Counted from the stretch's first letter, positions 53,132 to 63,003 are shown. The stretch is DNA of 64,000 nucleotides from Metabacillus litoralis (GCF_020524045.1 NZ_JAIVKL010000009.1:62001-126000); one strand, 5' to 3'. Numbers and translations: made by a program. The notes: generated by a model not told the origin, from the sequence alone.

Positions 53132-53263
53132 TTACCTACTATGTTTATCGAGTAAGTTAGCTAGAAAATGTTTTTTGTAGCTTTCGAGTTTTTTCTCTTC
53201 ATGACGGCGAACACCCATCTTTTTTAATTCGTTTACGTACCAACCTTTGCTTCCGTTATGCAT
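53132..53263 (-). CDS. DUF2639 / YflJ-like small protein (43 aa)
   Basis: This 43-residue frame begins MHNGSKGWYVNELKKMGVRR and ends LANLLDKHSR. The GSKGWYVNELKKxGVRR segment matches what I recall of the small DUF2639 (YflJ) proteins of Bacillus, whose function is unknown. AAAGGGTG lies 6 nt before the ATG. Its place next to nos mirrors the B. subtilis gene order, which supports the call. The protein is basic and soluble. Confidence 0.7.
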   Translation of the reverse strand: MHNGSKGWYVNELKKMGVRRHEEKKLESYKKHFLANLLDKHSR

Positions 53264-53298
53264 CAAAAACACCCTTTCAAATTTAATTCTTAGAAACT

Positions 53299-53349
53299 CC
53301 GTCAAAAAGACGGGACAAAAATAGCCACTAATCCTTTAGGAATAGGGGC
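53299..53349 (-). promoter_or_regulatory. Two hairpins upstream of the YflJ-like gene
   Basis: In minus-strand order: GCCCCTATTCC with GGATTAGTGGC (53324-53349, internal mismatches) followed by ATTTTT, then CCGTC with GACGG (53299-53313). A terminator-like hairpin inside a 5' leader suggests attenuation or an upstream short RNA. Confidence 0.35.
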
Positions 53350-53633
53350 CTCTTTTGATTTGTGGTGTCATTGTAACATCTATAAAAAGATGTGAAAAGG
53401 GGTGTTTTTTATCGAATTTTCACTGAAAACTGTCATGAAGGGATTTTACAGAAAAAAATTTTTTTATCTGTTCTTTTAGTAAATGAAGCTATGAATCATT
53501 AAAAGATTCAGCTATATCAAAATAACTAAAAATTTTTAATTCTATCGACAAAATATGATACGTATCGTCTATTTTCTATGGTATATATGATAATAGTAGG
53601 AAGTCTATCTTACGATATAGAGGGGGTACATGT

Positions 53634-55124
53634 ATGAATGTGATGGAGAAAATGATCATTACGGATATAACAAAAAAGAATACATTAATGTTTGTTTCGT
53701 TTTCGATATCAGCATTATTAGCTGTTGTAAAAATCTTGGTTGTTCAAGATATCACCAAAGTAATCTATTATGGAACAGAACTGGTCTCGTTTATATTAGT
53801 ATATTTGATTTTTCAAAAACTATTAAAAAAGCCAATATGGTTTCCATATATAAGTATCATTCTTATTTATGCATTTGTTATTAGTTCTCTATTTGTCTTC
53901 GAACCAAATTCAGAGATTATTATGATCACAATATTTCTAACATTGATTTCTTCTATTCATATGAAAAGAGACATATTTGCGTTAGGATATTGCTTAGGAT
54001 TAGTGACGATGATTTTATCGTTTATTTTGAAGCAACCGAATAATTTAGCGTTAGAAACGATTTATCCAGCATCATGCATTATATATGGACTGATGGGTGT
54101 AGTTCTTGGTGTTGTTATCTATTTGAATGCTCAACAATTTAAACAACTGCAAAACTTTATTGCTGTTGCAGAAAAAGAGACAAAAGAGAAAGAAGAACAA
54201 AAACATCATTTAGAAGAAAATGTATCAGGAATTGTAGAAGCGATTGCACAAGCGAATAAGCAAATTCAAGGGAGTATGGAAGCTCAAAAAGAAATGCAGT
54301 TAGCGATTCAAGAAGTAGCGGCAGGAAGTCAGAATCAATCGCAGCAGATTAATGATATTTCACAGAATGCACAAGAAACAATGGGCTCTATGCAACAATT
54401 GCATTCTGTGTCTAATGAACTTAGAGTGGAGTCCAGTCGTGCAAGTGACACAATTGGTGAAAGTCAGCAGTATGCATCAGAATTAACTACGGATATGAGT
54501 GAATTGAAAACAATGATATCTCAATTAGATCAAACATTTTTATTGCTTTCAAACACAATTACTGAAATGAATACTTTAACAAATTCGATTAAAGATATTA
54601 CAGATCAAACAGGATTATTAGCTTTAAATGCATCGATTGAGGCTGCAAGAGCAGGTGAATCTGGTAAAGGCTTTTCAGTTGTTGCTACTGAAATAAGAAA
54701 GTTAGCTGATGTGACGAGAGCAACAACTGAAAAGATCAATGGAAACCTACAAACCCTTAATGATAGCAATGCAGCAGCGGTTACAAAGCTTGAAGAAAGT
54801 CATTTCGTTATAAATAAAGGAGTTATTTCAACAGAAAAAGTAACAAATTCTATTACTGGGGTAAAAGCAACATTGGATCATTTATCAGATGAGCTTGAGC
54901 AGTTTACTATATTTGCAGAAAGTGTTAAAGGGCAATCTGCAAATGTTGAATTTTTAACAAATGATTTAGCTGCAATAATTGAACAATCTTCAGCTAGCAT
55001 GCAGGAAATGAGTGCGACGATTGACAATTTAACTCATGATAACTTAGCAATAGAAGATTTGATGGAGCGCACATCATGTAGTGCGGAAAATATTAGGAAA
55101 GCAAGTTTATCTGGTGCTTCTTAA
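53634..55124 (+). CDS. Methyl-accepting chemotaxis protein with multi-helix N-terminus
   Basis: This transducer has 496 residues. Five to six membrane helices occupy about residues 17-172, without the usual extracellular sensor loop and without a HAMP domain. A coiled coil and signalling domain follow (about 180-496), with the tip [20 protein letters not shown] plus [20 protein letters not shown]. The membrane part may itself sense the signal, for example membrane state or a small molecule. GAGGGGG lies 7 nt before the ATG. It is monocistronic with a strong terminator. The ligand is unknown. Confidence 0.85.
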   Translation: MNVMEKMIITDITKKNTLMFVSFSISALLAVVKILVVQDITKVIYYGTELVSFILVYLIFQKLLKKPIWFPYISIILIYAFVISSLFVFEPNSEIIMITIFLTLISSIHMKRDIFALGYCLGLVTMILSFILKQPNNLALETIYPASCIIYGLMGVVLGVVIYLNAQQFKQLQNFIAVAEKETKEKEEQKHHLEENVSGIVEAIAQANKQIQGSMEAQKEMQLAIQEVAAGSQNQSQQINDISQNAQETMGSMQQLHSVSNELRVESSRASDTIGESQQYASELTTDMSELKTMISQLDQTFLLLSNTITEMNTLTNSIKDITDQTGLLALNASIEAARAGESGKGFSVVATEIRKLADVTRATTEKINGNLQTLNDSNAAAVTKLEESHFVINKGVISTEKVTNSITGVKATLDHLSDELEQFTIFAESVKGQSANVEFLTNDLAAIIEQSSASMQEMSATIDNLTHDNLAIEDLMERTSCSAENIRKASLSGAS

Positions 55125-55161
55125 AAATTGAAACTAAATTACATGTATATTTACTACATAT

Positions 55162-55215
55162 AAAAAGAGCAGGAACAAAGATTAATTTCACATCTTTGTT
55201 TCTGCTCTTTTTTTG
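55162..55215. terminator. Bidirectional terminator
   Basis: A stem of about 20 bp (AAAAAGAGCAG.AACAAAGA / TCTTTGTT.CTGCTCTTTTT) lies between the convergent chemoreceptor and MFS genes. Confidence 0.9.
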
Positions 55216-55218
55216 TAC

Positions 55219-56499
55219 TTAACTTGCTTCCACATTCTGAAGCGCATTTTTCTCAGCTTTTTGGAACATCAAGTAATATAAAAATGAACTAAAGATCGCT
55301 AAACCACCAAGAATGGCAAATGTAATTGGATATCCAAACCAAAGTGACATAGGTATAGCAATTGGTGCGATTGTTCTGCCTACAGTAAATTTTAGACTTG
55401 ATGCAGCAAAGTATTGTCCACGCATATTTTCAGGTGCTAATTTTGAAACAAATGTTTGTTGAATACCTGCTGTCATAAGCTCTGCTAAAGTGAAAAGAGC
55501 CATTGCAAAAATAAAGATCCATATAGAACCCGTTTGACCAAATATGAAAATAGCCATTCCGTAGATGATAGAGGAAATCATAAAGACATTTCGTTCCTTG
55601 AATTTAGTCATCCATTTTGTAATCACTATTGTAAATAAAGCAACAAGCAGACCGTTTTCGGATAAGATAACACCAAATGCTTGTTCTCCATTAAGTGTGA
55701 GTGACCAGTCACCAATTCTAAGCATTTCTTGTTGTTGTTGGATCATATCTGTAATATAAACAGGTATGATCAAATCTAGCTGCATAAATGTCATGGCAAC
55801 AAGAGTTCCTGCAACAATATATAACAAAAATGTTTGATCTTTAAAAATGATATGATAATCTTTCACTTGTTTTATTATTGGATGATACCATTTTTGCTTA
55901 TTCATATCAGTTTCACCCTGAAACACTGGAGCAGTTTCTCGGGTTTGTTTTGCTAGTAAGAGTGAGAGGAACATACACATGATTCCAGCACCTAGTAAAA
56001 CCTCAAAAGGATATCGAACATAGAAAATGGCACCCAAAATAGGCCCAATAACAACAGCAATATTAATCGAAGTATAAAAAACAGCAAATACACTGCTTCG
56101 GTCTTTCTCAGCTACTACATCTGCGACCATTGCCTGTGATGCAGGCCAGTAAAACGAGCCGAAAACCCCAGCAAAAGCAAAACAGATAAATCCTAAAATA
56201 GGTAGTTGCAGCCAAGGGGAATTTGAAAGAGCAAATATCATAAAGGATAAGCCTTGACCGAAGGCACCAACAACCATCATTGTTTTCCTTCCGAATCGAT
56301 CTGCGAAATATCCACCCATTAAATTAGCTAAAACAGAAAAAACCTGTGAAATGATTAGAAGAAATCCTGCTTTGCCTTTTCCAAATGCATCAGCAAAGAA
56401 GATTGTTAAAAACGGAAAAAACATCCAAAATGTAATATTCATTAAACCTTCGCCAATTAGACGTATTTTAAGGTTATAATCCCAATCTTTTATTCTCAT
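55219..56499 (-). CDS. MFS transporter
   Basis: This is a 426-residue major facilitator with twelve membrane helices. Loop 2-3 has the signature GGYFADRFGRKTMMVVG and TM4-5 has YWPASQAMVADVV, resembling MdtH/YttB-type multidrug efflux proteins. A central loop of about 45 residues lies between the halves, and an unusual hydrophilic stretch (QQQQEMLRIGDWSLTLNGEQ) follows helix 7. No regulator is adjacent. The substrate is unknown. Confidence 0.82.
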   Translation of the reverse strand: MRIKDWDYNLKIRLIGEGLMNITFWMFFPFLTIFFADAFGKGKAGFLLIISQVFSVLANLMGGYFADRFGRKTMMVVGAFGQGLSFMIFALSNSPWLQLPILGFICFAFAGVFGSFYWPASQAMVADVVAEKDRSSVFAVFYTSINIAVVIGPILGAIFYVRYPFEVLLGAGIMCMFLSLLLAKQTRETAPVFQGETDMNKQKWYHPIIKQVKDYHIIFKDQTFLLYIVAGTLVAMTFMQLDLIIPVYITDMIQQQQEMLRIGDWSLTLNGEQAFGVILSENGLLVALFTIVITKWMTKFKERNVFMISSIIYGMAIFIFGQTGSIWIFIFAMALFTLAELMTAGIQQTFVSKLAPENMRGQYFAASSLKFTVGRTIAPIAIPMSLWFGYPITFAILGGLAIFSSFLYYLMFQKAEKNALQNVEAS

Positions 56500-56920
56500 A
56501 GAAGTGTCCCCAATTCATGTAATCTACCGTACTCATCATACTCTTTCGGGTCTCGAAATACAATAGTCGAATTTCAATTTTTACCATAAATTAATATTGT
56601 AATAGAATGATGAAGCTGGAAAATATACATAGGGTATTTCTAATTATATTTATGAAAAATGCTCTACTAAGAAAAAATTAGATGATCGAAGTTAGGTGAC
56701 AAAACCAATAAGATTGTTCATATCTTTCTTTCTAATTGGGTGTTTAAAGGATTTATTGCCAACACAATTAACCTTTTTACTCAAATTTATAAGGTAAGAA
56801 ATATTATTTAAAAAAACACTATAATACCTGATTTTGGATATAGAAAATAATAAGATTGAACTAGAGATTTTCCAGTATATACTAGTTTGTAGAGAGTCTA
56901 AAAAGAAATGAGGAAATTAA
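56500..56920. other. Intergenic region, nothing recognised
   Basis: About 420 bp of AT-rich DNA between divergent genes. I see no frame with a ribosome binding site, no strong hairpin and no repeat copy. Confidence 0.5.
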
Positions 56921-57760
56921 GTGGAAGTAAAAGAACCTTTAAAGTTTATAAGAGAACTACGAACAGGATCTTCTTTACCAATTGTTATACAAGACGGGCA
57001 TAATAAGGAATTTTTTGTGAAGCTATCTGGCTCAGGTGAAGGTACAGATTCTCTTGTGATGGAATGGGTCGCAAACAAACTTGCTCTTAAAATGAGTCTT
57101 CCTGTATTGGAACCATTTTTGTTGAATATTCGAAATCTGTGGGAATATGAAATTGCTGATATAGAAACAAGAGAACTCATAGAAAAAAGCTCAGGATTTA
57201 ATCTTGCGTTTCCATATATAAAGAGTGAGAAACTAGTTGATTCAGATTTTATCGATAAAGACAATCAGCTTTTGTTTCTCTTTTTTTGGGATTGCTTTTT
57301 AATCAATATCGATCGTACTCCACATAATTTGAATTTATTGAAAGGTGGAAATAAAATGATCGCAATAGATTATGGCTTTTCTTTTTTGTTGAAGAAAATA
57401 CTATCACATTCAACAGTGAACATTAGTGAGCAATTTTTACAGCAATTAAAACAACATCCATTTATTCCTCAAGAAACGTATGATTTGAAATTGAAGGAGT
57501 TTGTTTTACATCTTCAAAGTATATCTTTAGAAGATATCTCTCACATCATTCAAGAGTTACCAGAGAAATGGTTAAATATCGATGAAAAACTCTACGTAGC
57601 AAAACAACTATGGGAGAAAATTCAGCATCCTGCACACATGTATGACATTTTGAGACAGCTACCTAACGTGAAAGTTGTAACAAATCAAGAGGCAAAATTA
57701 CAACGATTAGTAAACCGAGATCAGTTTGTGGAAAAAATTAAAAATAAATATACAAAGTAA
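56921..57760 (+). CDS. HipA-like kinase family protein without partner
   Basis: This 279-residue protein matches the HipA_2-type branch of the HipA kinase fold. There is a nucleotide-binding beta part at the N-terminus (FFVKLSGSGEGTDSLVMEWV). A catalytic loop, INIDRTPHNLNLL, has Asp131 and Asn136, and a metal-binding DYG lies at 150-152 in IAIDYGFSFLL. It lacks the extra N-terminal domain of classic HipA (about 440 residues), and no HipB-like antitoxin gene is adjacent. The start is a GTG at 56921 with GAGGA upstream. Its substrate is not known. A terminator follows at 57764. Confidence 0.75.
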   Translation: MEVKEPLKFIRELRTGSSLPIVIQDGHNKEFFVKLSGSGEGTDSLVMEWVANKLALKMSLPVLEPFLLNIRNLWEYEIADIETRELIEKSSGFNLAFPYIKSEKLVDSDFIDKDNQLLFLFFWDCFLINIDRTPHNLNLLKGGNKMIAIDYGFSFLLKKILSHSTVNISEQFLQQLKQHPFIPQETYDLKLKEFVLHLQSISLEDISHIIQELPEKWLNIDEKLYVAKQLWEKIQHPAHMYDILRQLPNVKVVTNQEAKLQRLVNRDQFVEKIKNKYTK

Positions 57761-57763
57761 TAA

Positions 57764-57800
57764 GGAAGAACAATTTTTTACAATGTTCTTCCATTTTTTG
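57764..57800 (+). terminator. Terminator of the HipA-like gene
   Basis: A 9-bp stem (GGAAGAACA / TGTTCTTCC) is followed by ATTTTTTG. Confidence 0.88.
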
Positions 57801-57858
57801 TTTCGACAACATCTAAATAGGGAAATCGCTAAACAACAAACTTAAAAGGAGAAAAGCG

Positions 57859-59241
57859 ATGAACCAAATTTTAGATGTAGTAAATAGTGTATCAAGTTGG
57901 TTATGGGGATTACCACTAATCACTTTACTAGCAGTTACAGGTGTATATTTAACGGTAAGATTAGGATTTTTCCAATTTCGTTATCCAATTTATATGTTTA
58001 AACAAACGTTTGGAAGTGTGTTTAAGAAACCAAAAGGTGAAGGAACAGTTACACCTCTTCAAGCATTAACCTCCGCATTATCTGCAACAGTAGGGGCTGC
58101 AAACATTGTTGGTGTACCTGCAGCAATTATGTTCGGTGGACCTGGAGCGATTTTTTGGATGTGGGTAATCGCAATTATAGGGATGTCGATTAAATTTTCT
58201 GAAAGTGTACTTGCTGTAAGATTTCGTGAAAAGAAGGAAAATGGCGAATATGTTGGTGGGCCTATGTATTACATGACAAAAGGCTTAAAAATGAAATGGC
58301 TTGGAATTTGGTTTGCATTTGCCCTGATGATTGAGCTAATTCCTAGTATTATGGTTCAAGGAAATGCTGTTTCAGCAGCTGTAAATGAAACATTTCAACT
58401 ATCCCCATTAGTTACAGGAATTATTATCGCCTTAATTGTTTCTCTGATCGTATTTGGTGGGATTAAAAGAATCGGTAAAGTAACAGAGGTAATTGTGCCA
58501 ATCATGGCCTTCTTTTATGTTGGAGCAGCCGTCCTTATTCTACTAATGAACCTTGATCAAGTTCCATATGTTCTTAATCTAATATTTTCAAATGCGTTCT
58601 CATCGATGGCTCCTTTAGGTGGTTTTGCAGGAGCAGCAATTGGAGAAATTATTCGTTGGGGATTTGCACGTGGCCTTTATTCTAATGAAGCAGGTTTAGG
58701 TACCGCACCAATCGCACATGCGGCAGCACAAACAGATCACCCTATTAGACAAGGGTTTTGGGCAGTTATGGGTATTGTGATAGATACGTTAATTATCTGT
58801 ACGGCAACTGCATTTGTTGTGCTTTCTTCTGATGTTTGGACAAGAGAGGGAGCTATCGATAACTCCGCTTCACTAACAACTGAAGCATTCAGTTATTATT
58901 TCGGAACGATTGGCAGCTATCTTGTAAGTATCTCACTTATATTCTTTGTGATCTCAACAGTTGTAGTGATTATATTTTATGGTGTGAAACAGGCTGAATT
59001 TTTATTTGGCCATAAAACAGGTGAAATGATGAAGTTTGTTTATTTAGGTTCAATCATTATCGGAAGTATAGGTGGCGCCAAGGTGATTTGGCAATTCCTT
59101 GATTTAGCTTTAGCTGCTATTTTGATACCAAATATTATCGCAGTATTACTGTTAAGTAATGAAGTGAAGCGTCTGAAGGATGAGTTTTTCACCTCAGATC
59201 AATATTATTTAAAGGACATTAGAAAATCAGGATCTGAATAA
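57859..59241 (+). CDS. Sodium:amino acid symporter, AGCS family (2)
   Basis: This is a 460-residue AGCS symporter with about eleven membrane helices. Signatures are LSATVGAANIVGVPAAIMFG, FWMWVIAIIGMSIKF, GGPMYYMTKG and RGLYSNEAGLGTAPIAHAAA. It differs from the copy at 41088 by having ATVGAANIVG rather than RVGTGNIAG in the first motif. It lacks the long C-terminal tail. AGGAG lies before the ATG at 57859. A different amino acid preference from the first symporter is likely. Confidence 0.9.
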   Translation: MNQILDVVNSVSSWLWGLPLITLLAVTGVYLTVRLGFFQFRYPIYMFKQTFGSVFKKPKGEGTVTPLQALTSALSATVGAANIVGVPAAIMFGGPGAIFWMWVIAIIGMSIKFSESVLAVRFREKKENGEYVGGPMYYMTKGLKMKWLGIWFAFALMIELIPSIMVQGNAVSAAVNETFQLSPLVTGIIIALIVSLIVFGGIKRIGKVTEVIVPIMAFFYVGAAVLILLMNLDQVPYVLNLIFSNAFSSMAPLGGFAGAAIGEIIRWGFARGLYSNEAGLGTAPIAHAAAQTDHPIRQGFWAVMGIVIDTLIICTATAFVVLSSDVWTREGAIDNSASLTTEAFSYYFGTIGSYLVSISLIFFVISTVVVIIFYGVKQAEFLFGHKTGEMMKFVYLGSIIIGSIGGAKVIWQFLDLALAAILIPNIIAVLLLSNEVKRLKDEFFTSDQYYLKDIRKSGSE

Positions 59242-59361
59242 GATTTCCTGACTAACTAACACAAATGAGCATATTTCTTTAAAATGTAACAAATAGTAAA
59301 AGAAATAGGTGGATAGTAAATAATGGACTAAATCTATTTAGTTTAAAAGGAGGAGCATTTA

Positions 59362-60069
59362 ATGAAAATGAATGGATGTTTATCTCTATTATTAGCTGCT
59401 TTTCTAGTTACGGGATGTCAAAGTGGTGCTGAAGATCAGGAGATGACGACTGAAAATAATTCAGAACAAGAAAACACAACGGAAAATGAGAATACTAAAG
59501 AAAAAAATAATGAAGATGTAGAAGATACTGCTGAATCGGTTGAAAATAATGAGGAAACTCAAAAAACAGATGAAGAAATGATTAAAGAAAAAGCTGATGA
59601 AATTCTAACTTTGTTAAAAAATAAAGACATTGAAAAGCTTACGGAATATGTTCACCCAGAAAAAGGTTTGTTATTTTCGCCGTATGTATATGTTGAAGAA
59701 AATGCAGTTACCTTTAAGAAAGATCAAGTTGAGAATTTCATGAATGATGAAGAAGAATATATGTGGGGTAATGAAGATGGAAGTGGACACCCGATTGAAT
59801 TAACACCAGCTGCTTATTATGATAAATATATTTATGATGCTTCTTTTGATGAAGAAGATGAAATAGTGTTTAATCCAAAAAAAGCACGAGGCAATATGAT
59901 ACGTAATGTTAAAGAGATTTTTCCTGGTGCACATGTTGTTGAGTATTATGTAAAAGGAACGGAAGAATACGACAATATGGACTGGAAGGCATTAAATTTA
60001 GCTTTTGAGCAGGATGAAAGCGGAGAGTGGAAGTTAGTTGCGATTGTGCATGATCAGTGGACTATTTAA
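59362..60069 (+). CDS. Lipoprotein of unknown function
   Basis: The 235-residue protein has a lipoprotein signal ending LVTGCQSG (Cys at about 19). A disordered Glu/Asn/Thr-rich linker (about 25-75) follows, then a folded domain of about 155 residues. That domain contains LLKNKDIEKLTEYVHPEKGL, FSPYVYVEE and AHVVEYYVKGTEEYDNMDWK, resembling the cystatin-like/NTF2-like extracellular domains of other Bacillus lipoproteins. AAGGAGGAGC lies 7 nt before the ATG. It is monocistronic. No function can be assigned. Confidence 0.78.
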   Translation: MKMNGCLSLLLAAFLVTGCQSGAEDQEMTTENNSEQENTTENENTKEKNNEDVEDTAESVENNEETQKTDEEMIKEKADEILTLLKNKDIEKLTEYVHPEKGLLFSPYVYVEENAVTFKKDQVENFMNDEEEYMWGNEDGSGHPIELTPAAYYDKYIYDASFDEEDEIVFNPKKARGNMIRNVKEIFPGAHVVEYYVKGTEEYDNMDWKALNLAFEQDESGEWKLVAIVHDQWTI

Positions 60070-60538
60070 AAGGCTGATTTTGTAGTAATGGTTTCTTGTA
60101 TACAATCTAAAATTATCTTTATGAAAATACAAAAAATTAGTATGGTAATCAAATATGAAAAAGCAGTTGATTTTGAGGTTAAGTAGTTCAGGTTTCATGG
60201 AAAAACATTCAAAACAGCAAACTAAGTAACAGACCAAATCGCATATGATTTGGTCTGTTGCTTTTTCCTTAATATATATATTTTATTGGAAATTAACAAT
60301 TGAATGATCATACGAAATGGTACCTTAAATAACAAGTAGTAACAATAGCTGTTGTCAAGGTGCTAAATACTATGTTATTAGGTATGCAGATTGCTATGTT
60401 GATTACTTAGTAACTAAGTAGAGAATTGTAATTTTATGTTAAAATAATTGTAAGGTTTGTGAAGGAAAGTTCTTAAACTACGGAGCAGTATAATTAAATA
60501 TTAGGTTATATTCTTTAATGTGAAGAGAGGGTTATTTT
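60070..60538. other. Intergenic region with one terminator
   Basis: It contains the hairpin at 60228-60259. Otherwise no gene is seen; frames on both strands lack ribosome binding sites. Confidence 0.5.
60228..60267 (+). terminator. Intrinsic terminator
   Basis: A 13-bp stem (AACAGACCAAATC / GATTTGGTCTGTT) is followed by GCTTTTTCC. It may serve the lipoprotein gene 160 bp upstream. Confidence 0.75.
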
Positions 60539-60637
60539 ATGAAAGATGTTCCTGGAATTCAAATATATTTAGTTTTCTTTTTTGTTATCATTGCTTTCCT
60601 TCAAGCTTTTTCGGGATTAAGGGCGATTATTATTTAA
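60539..60637 (+). CDS. Small membrane peptide (32 aa)
   Basis: This short frame encodes MKDVPGIQIYLVFFFVIIAF followed by LQAFSGLRAIII, a single membrane-spanning helix with a short polar N-terminus. GAAGAGAGGG lies 7 nt before the ATG. Such peptides often accompany membrane complexes or are toxins; no partner or antisense RNA is evident. It lies 80 bp upstream of another small membrane protein gene and may be co-transcribed with it. Confidence 0.5.
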   Translation: MKDVPGIQIYLVFFFVIIAFLQAFSGLRAIII

Positions 60638-60717
60638 AAATGAAGAATGGACTCTAACATCTTTCATGACATTAATAAAATAGAATTTGTAGGAGGTATA
60701 ATGAAATAGTTAACACT

Positions 60718-61023
60718 GTGAAGGCTTTATTTAAAATAATAATTTCAATTTTTTTACCTGGATTATTTCAACTTTACCGAGGAGAGCATTTAAAAGGGTT
60801 TATACTTATAACTCTATATGTTTTTATATTTACAATACCATTGATATTAATATTGGGATTATTACCCTTCGCTCTTTGGATATACTCAATAGTTGATAGT
60901 TTAAAAAGAGGAGATTATGTTTATTCGAACAGAAATTTATTGATAGGTGTATTTTTTTATATTATTGTCTATATCTACATATTAAATAATTGGGGAACAA
61001 ATTATAATATCATTCATAGTTAG
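60718..61023 (+). CDS. Small TM2-like membrane protein, possibly frameshifted start
   Basis: The 101-residue protein has three hydrophobic segments (about 5-18, 28-52 and 72-90). ISIFLPGLFQLYRGEHLKGF followed by helices resembles the TM2/DUF5683-like fold (G-Q-x-Y-x-G-x-x-x-G pattern). The only strong ribosome binding site, AGGAGG, serves an ATG at 60701 that reads ATG AAA TAG. The GTG at 60718 is in a different frame and has no proper ribosome binding site. One extra A in the AAA run would give a 106-residue protein from 60701 (MKIVNTVKAL...). A recent deletion or base error is therefore possible. Confidence 0.55.
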   Translation: MKALFKIIISIFLPGLFQLYRGEHLKGFILITLYVFIFTIPLILILGLLPFALWIYSIVDSLKRGDYVYSNRNLLIGVFFYIIVYIYILNNWGTNYNIIHS

Positions 61024-61108
61024 ATCAGATCTAAGTTTAATATTTTACATAGGTTATTAGTCAGACTTAATTGAACTCTTTAGCAATCAAATGGTGAATA
61101 TGGAAAAA

Positions 61109-61144
61109 GAACAGCTACTAATCTAAGCAGATTAGTAGCTGTTC
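61109..61144 (-). terminator. Perfect 15-bp hairpin
   Basis: GAACAGCTACTAATC (61109) pairs perfectly with GATTAGTAGCTGTTC (61130). On the minus strand it is followed by TTTTT. It could terminate the oxidoreductase transcript, although 225 bp past its stop. Confidence 0.7.
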
Positions 61145-61368
61145 TGGTTGAGTAAAGGTGCAGTTTAAATGAACAAGGGTTCTGATAATCAGAGTTACAT
61201 CAGGTAACCATATTAAAGGGGCTTATTGTGAAAAAAATTATATAATTTACCATAATGGTATCAGTCATGTTAAATATTTCACCAATTTTAATTTACGCTA
61301 ATTCTTTACGTTCTCCTTACCTTTTCACACCCTGAATTGGGGTCGTTACACTCATGTAATACCTATTT

Positions 61369-62859
61369 TCAAGACCTTTTATCTTGTGCTTTAATCGAAC
61401 GATAAACATGATATCCACTGATCGAAACACTAATTGTTCCCGCACCTGGGAATACACTGTCACCACAGGTCCAAAGGTTTTTAATGCCAGTTCTATGAGA
61501 TAAACTGTTGAATAGGGCATTTTCTTTTGTTTGAGCAAAGCCACCGACCATTCCTAGTTGTCGACCTGTAAATCGTTCCCAGGCACGTGGGGCTCCTTCT
61601 ATAAAGTGAATCATTCCTTCTTCAATAGTAGGAAAAGCCTTTTTTACACCTTCCATCATTTTTCTGCTTAATGTATTTTTGTATTGATCATAATTTTCTT
61701 TTGTACGCCATAATTCAAGATTTGTATGTGTGCTAACGGTTAGTGTTCTTGTTCCAGCAGGTGCGCGCTTTGTGTCACCATATTTTGAAAGAGAAAGAAA
61801 CAGATGATTTCCCTCTGACATTTCATGATGTTCTCCTTGAAGAATTTGCTGAAATAATGGTGTATTAGGAGGGATCACTTCTTCTTTCATAGCTAGGTAA
61901 AGAGTCATTGTTCCCCAATGAGAAGCATCCGTTTTTCTTTGATAACTGTTAGAAAGATTTTTTATAAAACTCGGCTCAAGTAATTGAACTAAATTAGGAA
62001 TCGGCAGGTTGCAAACAACATGATCTGCAGACCAAGATCTGTTCCGTTGATCAACAACTTCATATATCTCATTTCGCTTAGTGATGTTTGTTATTTTGGC
62101 TCGTTTAATAAGAGTCCCACCATGATCTTCAATTACCTTTGTTAAAGAGTGAGCAATTTCAAATAATCCACCTTCAAGATAAAATGCTCCTTCATGGTAA
62201 ATAGTAAGAGCAAAAGCACCAATAATAGCTGAGCAATCGTAGGATGTTGTTTGCATAGAATCAATCAACTGAGAATCAAGTAGGGCAACAAATTCCTTTT
62301 CCTCTGTAAGTTTGTGCTTTTTTAGCAGTGAAGAAAACGTTGAATGAAGATAAGGAAGCAGTTGAACAGATTGTAGTCGGATAGATTTCATTAGTAGCAG
62401 CCATTCTGCTGTTGTTTTTGCAGGAAGAACAGGTAGCTTAACCATTAAATTTTTTACTTCTGCTCCTATTTTCCATATTTCTTCATAAAAAGGTTGTAGC
62501 TTTTCATCTAAATGTGGAAAATGCTTCTTTAATTCTTCTAAAAATAATAAACGGTCTTTATAATAGTGAACTGTTTTAGATGGAAAATGAATATCCATAA
62601 CAGTAGGAAGTATTTCGTGAGAAGGAGCTTCTATTCCTAATTTCTTAAATAATATGGAATGAACACCATCTTCTTCAAAACCCATTCCTAATGTAGCTCC
62701 AACAGGAAACAAATAGTGTCCACGAGCAAATTTACCAGCACAGCCTCCCCATTCATTTGATGCTTCTAACACTTTCACGTTAAACCCATCTTTAGCTAAA
62801 AAGGCAGCGGCTGTTAATCCACCGATTCCTCCTCCAACGACAATAATATCGTTTGGCAT
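61369..62859 (-). CDS. Phytoene-desaturase-family FAD oxidoreductase
   Basis: This protein (about 496 residues) has an N-terminal FAD-binding motif, DIIVVGGGIGGLTAAAFLAK followed by VKVLEASNEWGG. The family's C-terminal FAD motif reads NLWTCGDSVFPGAGTISVSI. It belongs to the CrtN/CrtP/carotene isomerase/retinol saturase group of NAD(P)/FAD amine-oxidase-like enzymes. The start at 62859 (GGTGG upstream) removes four residues from the longest frame. No other carotenoid gene (crtM or a glycosyltransferase) is adjacent, so the substrate is open. Confidence 0.8.
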   Translation of the reverse strand: MPNDIIVVGGGIGGLTAAAFLAKDGFNVKVLEASNEWGGCAGKFARGHYLFPVGATLGMGFEEDGVHSILFKKLGIEAPSHEILPTVMDIHFPSKTVHYYKDRLLFLEELKKHFPHLDEKLQPFYEEIWKIGAEVKNLMVKLPVLPAKTTAEWLLLMKSIRLQSVQLLPYLHSTFSSLLKKHKLTEEKEFVALLDSQLIDSMQTTSYDCSAIIGAFALTIYHEGAFYLEGGLFEIAHSLTKVIEDHGGTLIKRAKITNITKRNEIYEVVDQRNRSWSADHVVCNLPIPNLVQLLEPSFIKNLSNSYQRKTDASHWGTMTLYLAMKEEVIPPNTPLFQQILQGEHHEMSEGNHLFLSLSKYGDTKRAPAGTRTLTVSTHTNLELWRTKENYDQYKNTLSRKMMEGVKKAFPTIEEGMIHFIEGAPRAWERFTGRQLGMVGGFAQTKENALFNSLSHRTGIKNLWTCGDSVFPGAGTISVSISGYHVYRSIKAQDKRS

Positions 62860-63003
62860 ATCATGCACCACCGATCATAAAGAACTTTTATAGTTATTTT
62901 ATCCATTTTAAACACGATTTACGATGATGAATGTGTTTTGCTTTCACATCTTTTCTCACTTCTTAATAGTATATAAAAAAGCCTAGAAGGGATGAGATGC
63001 TGT

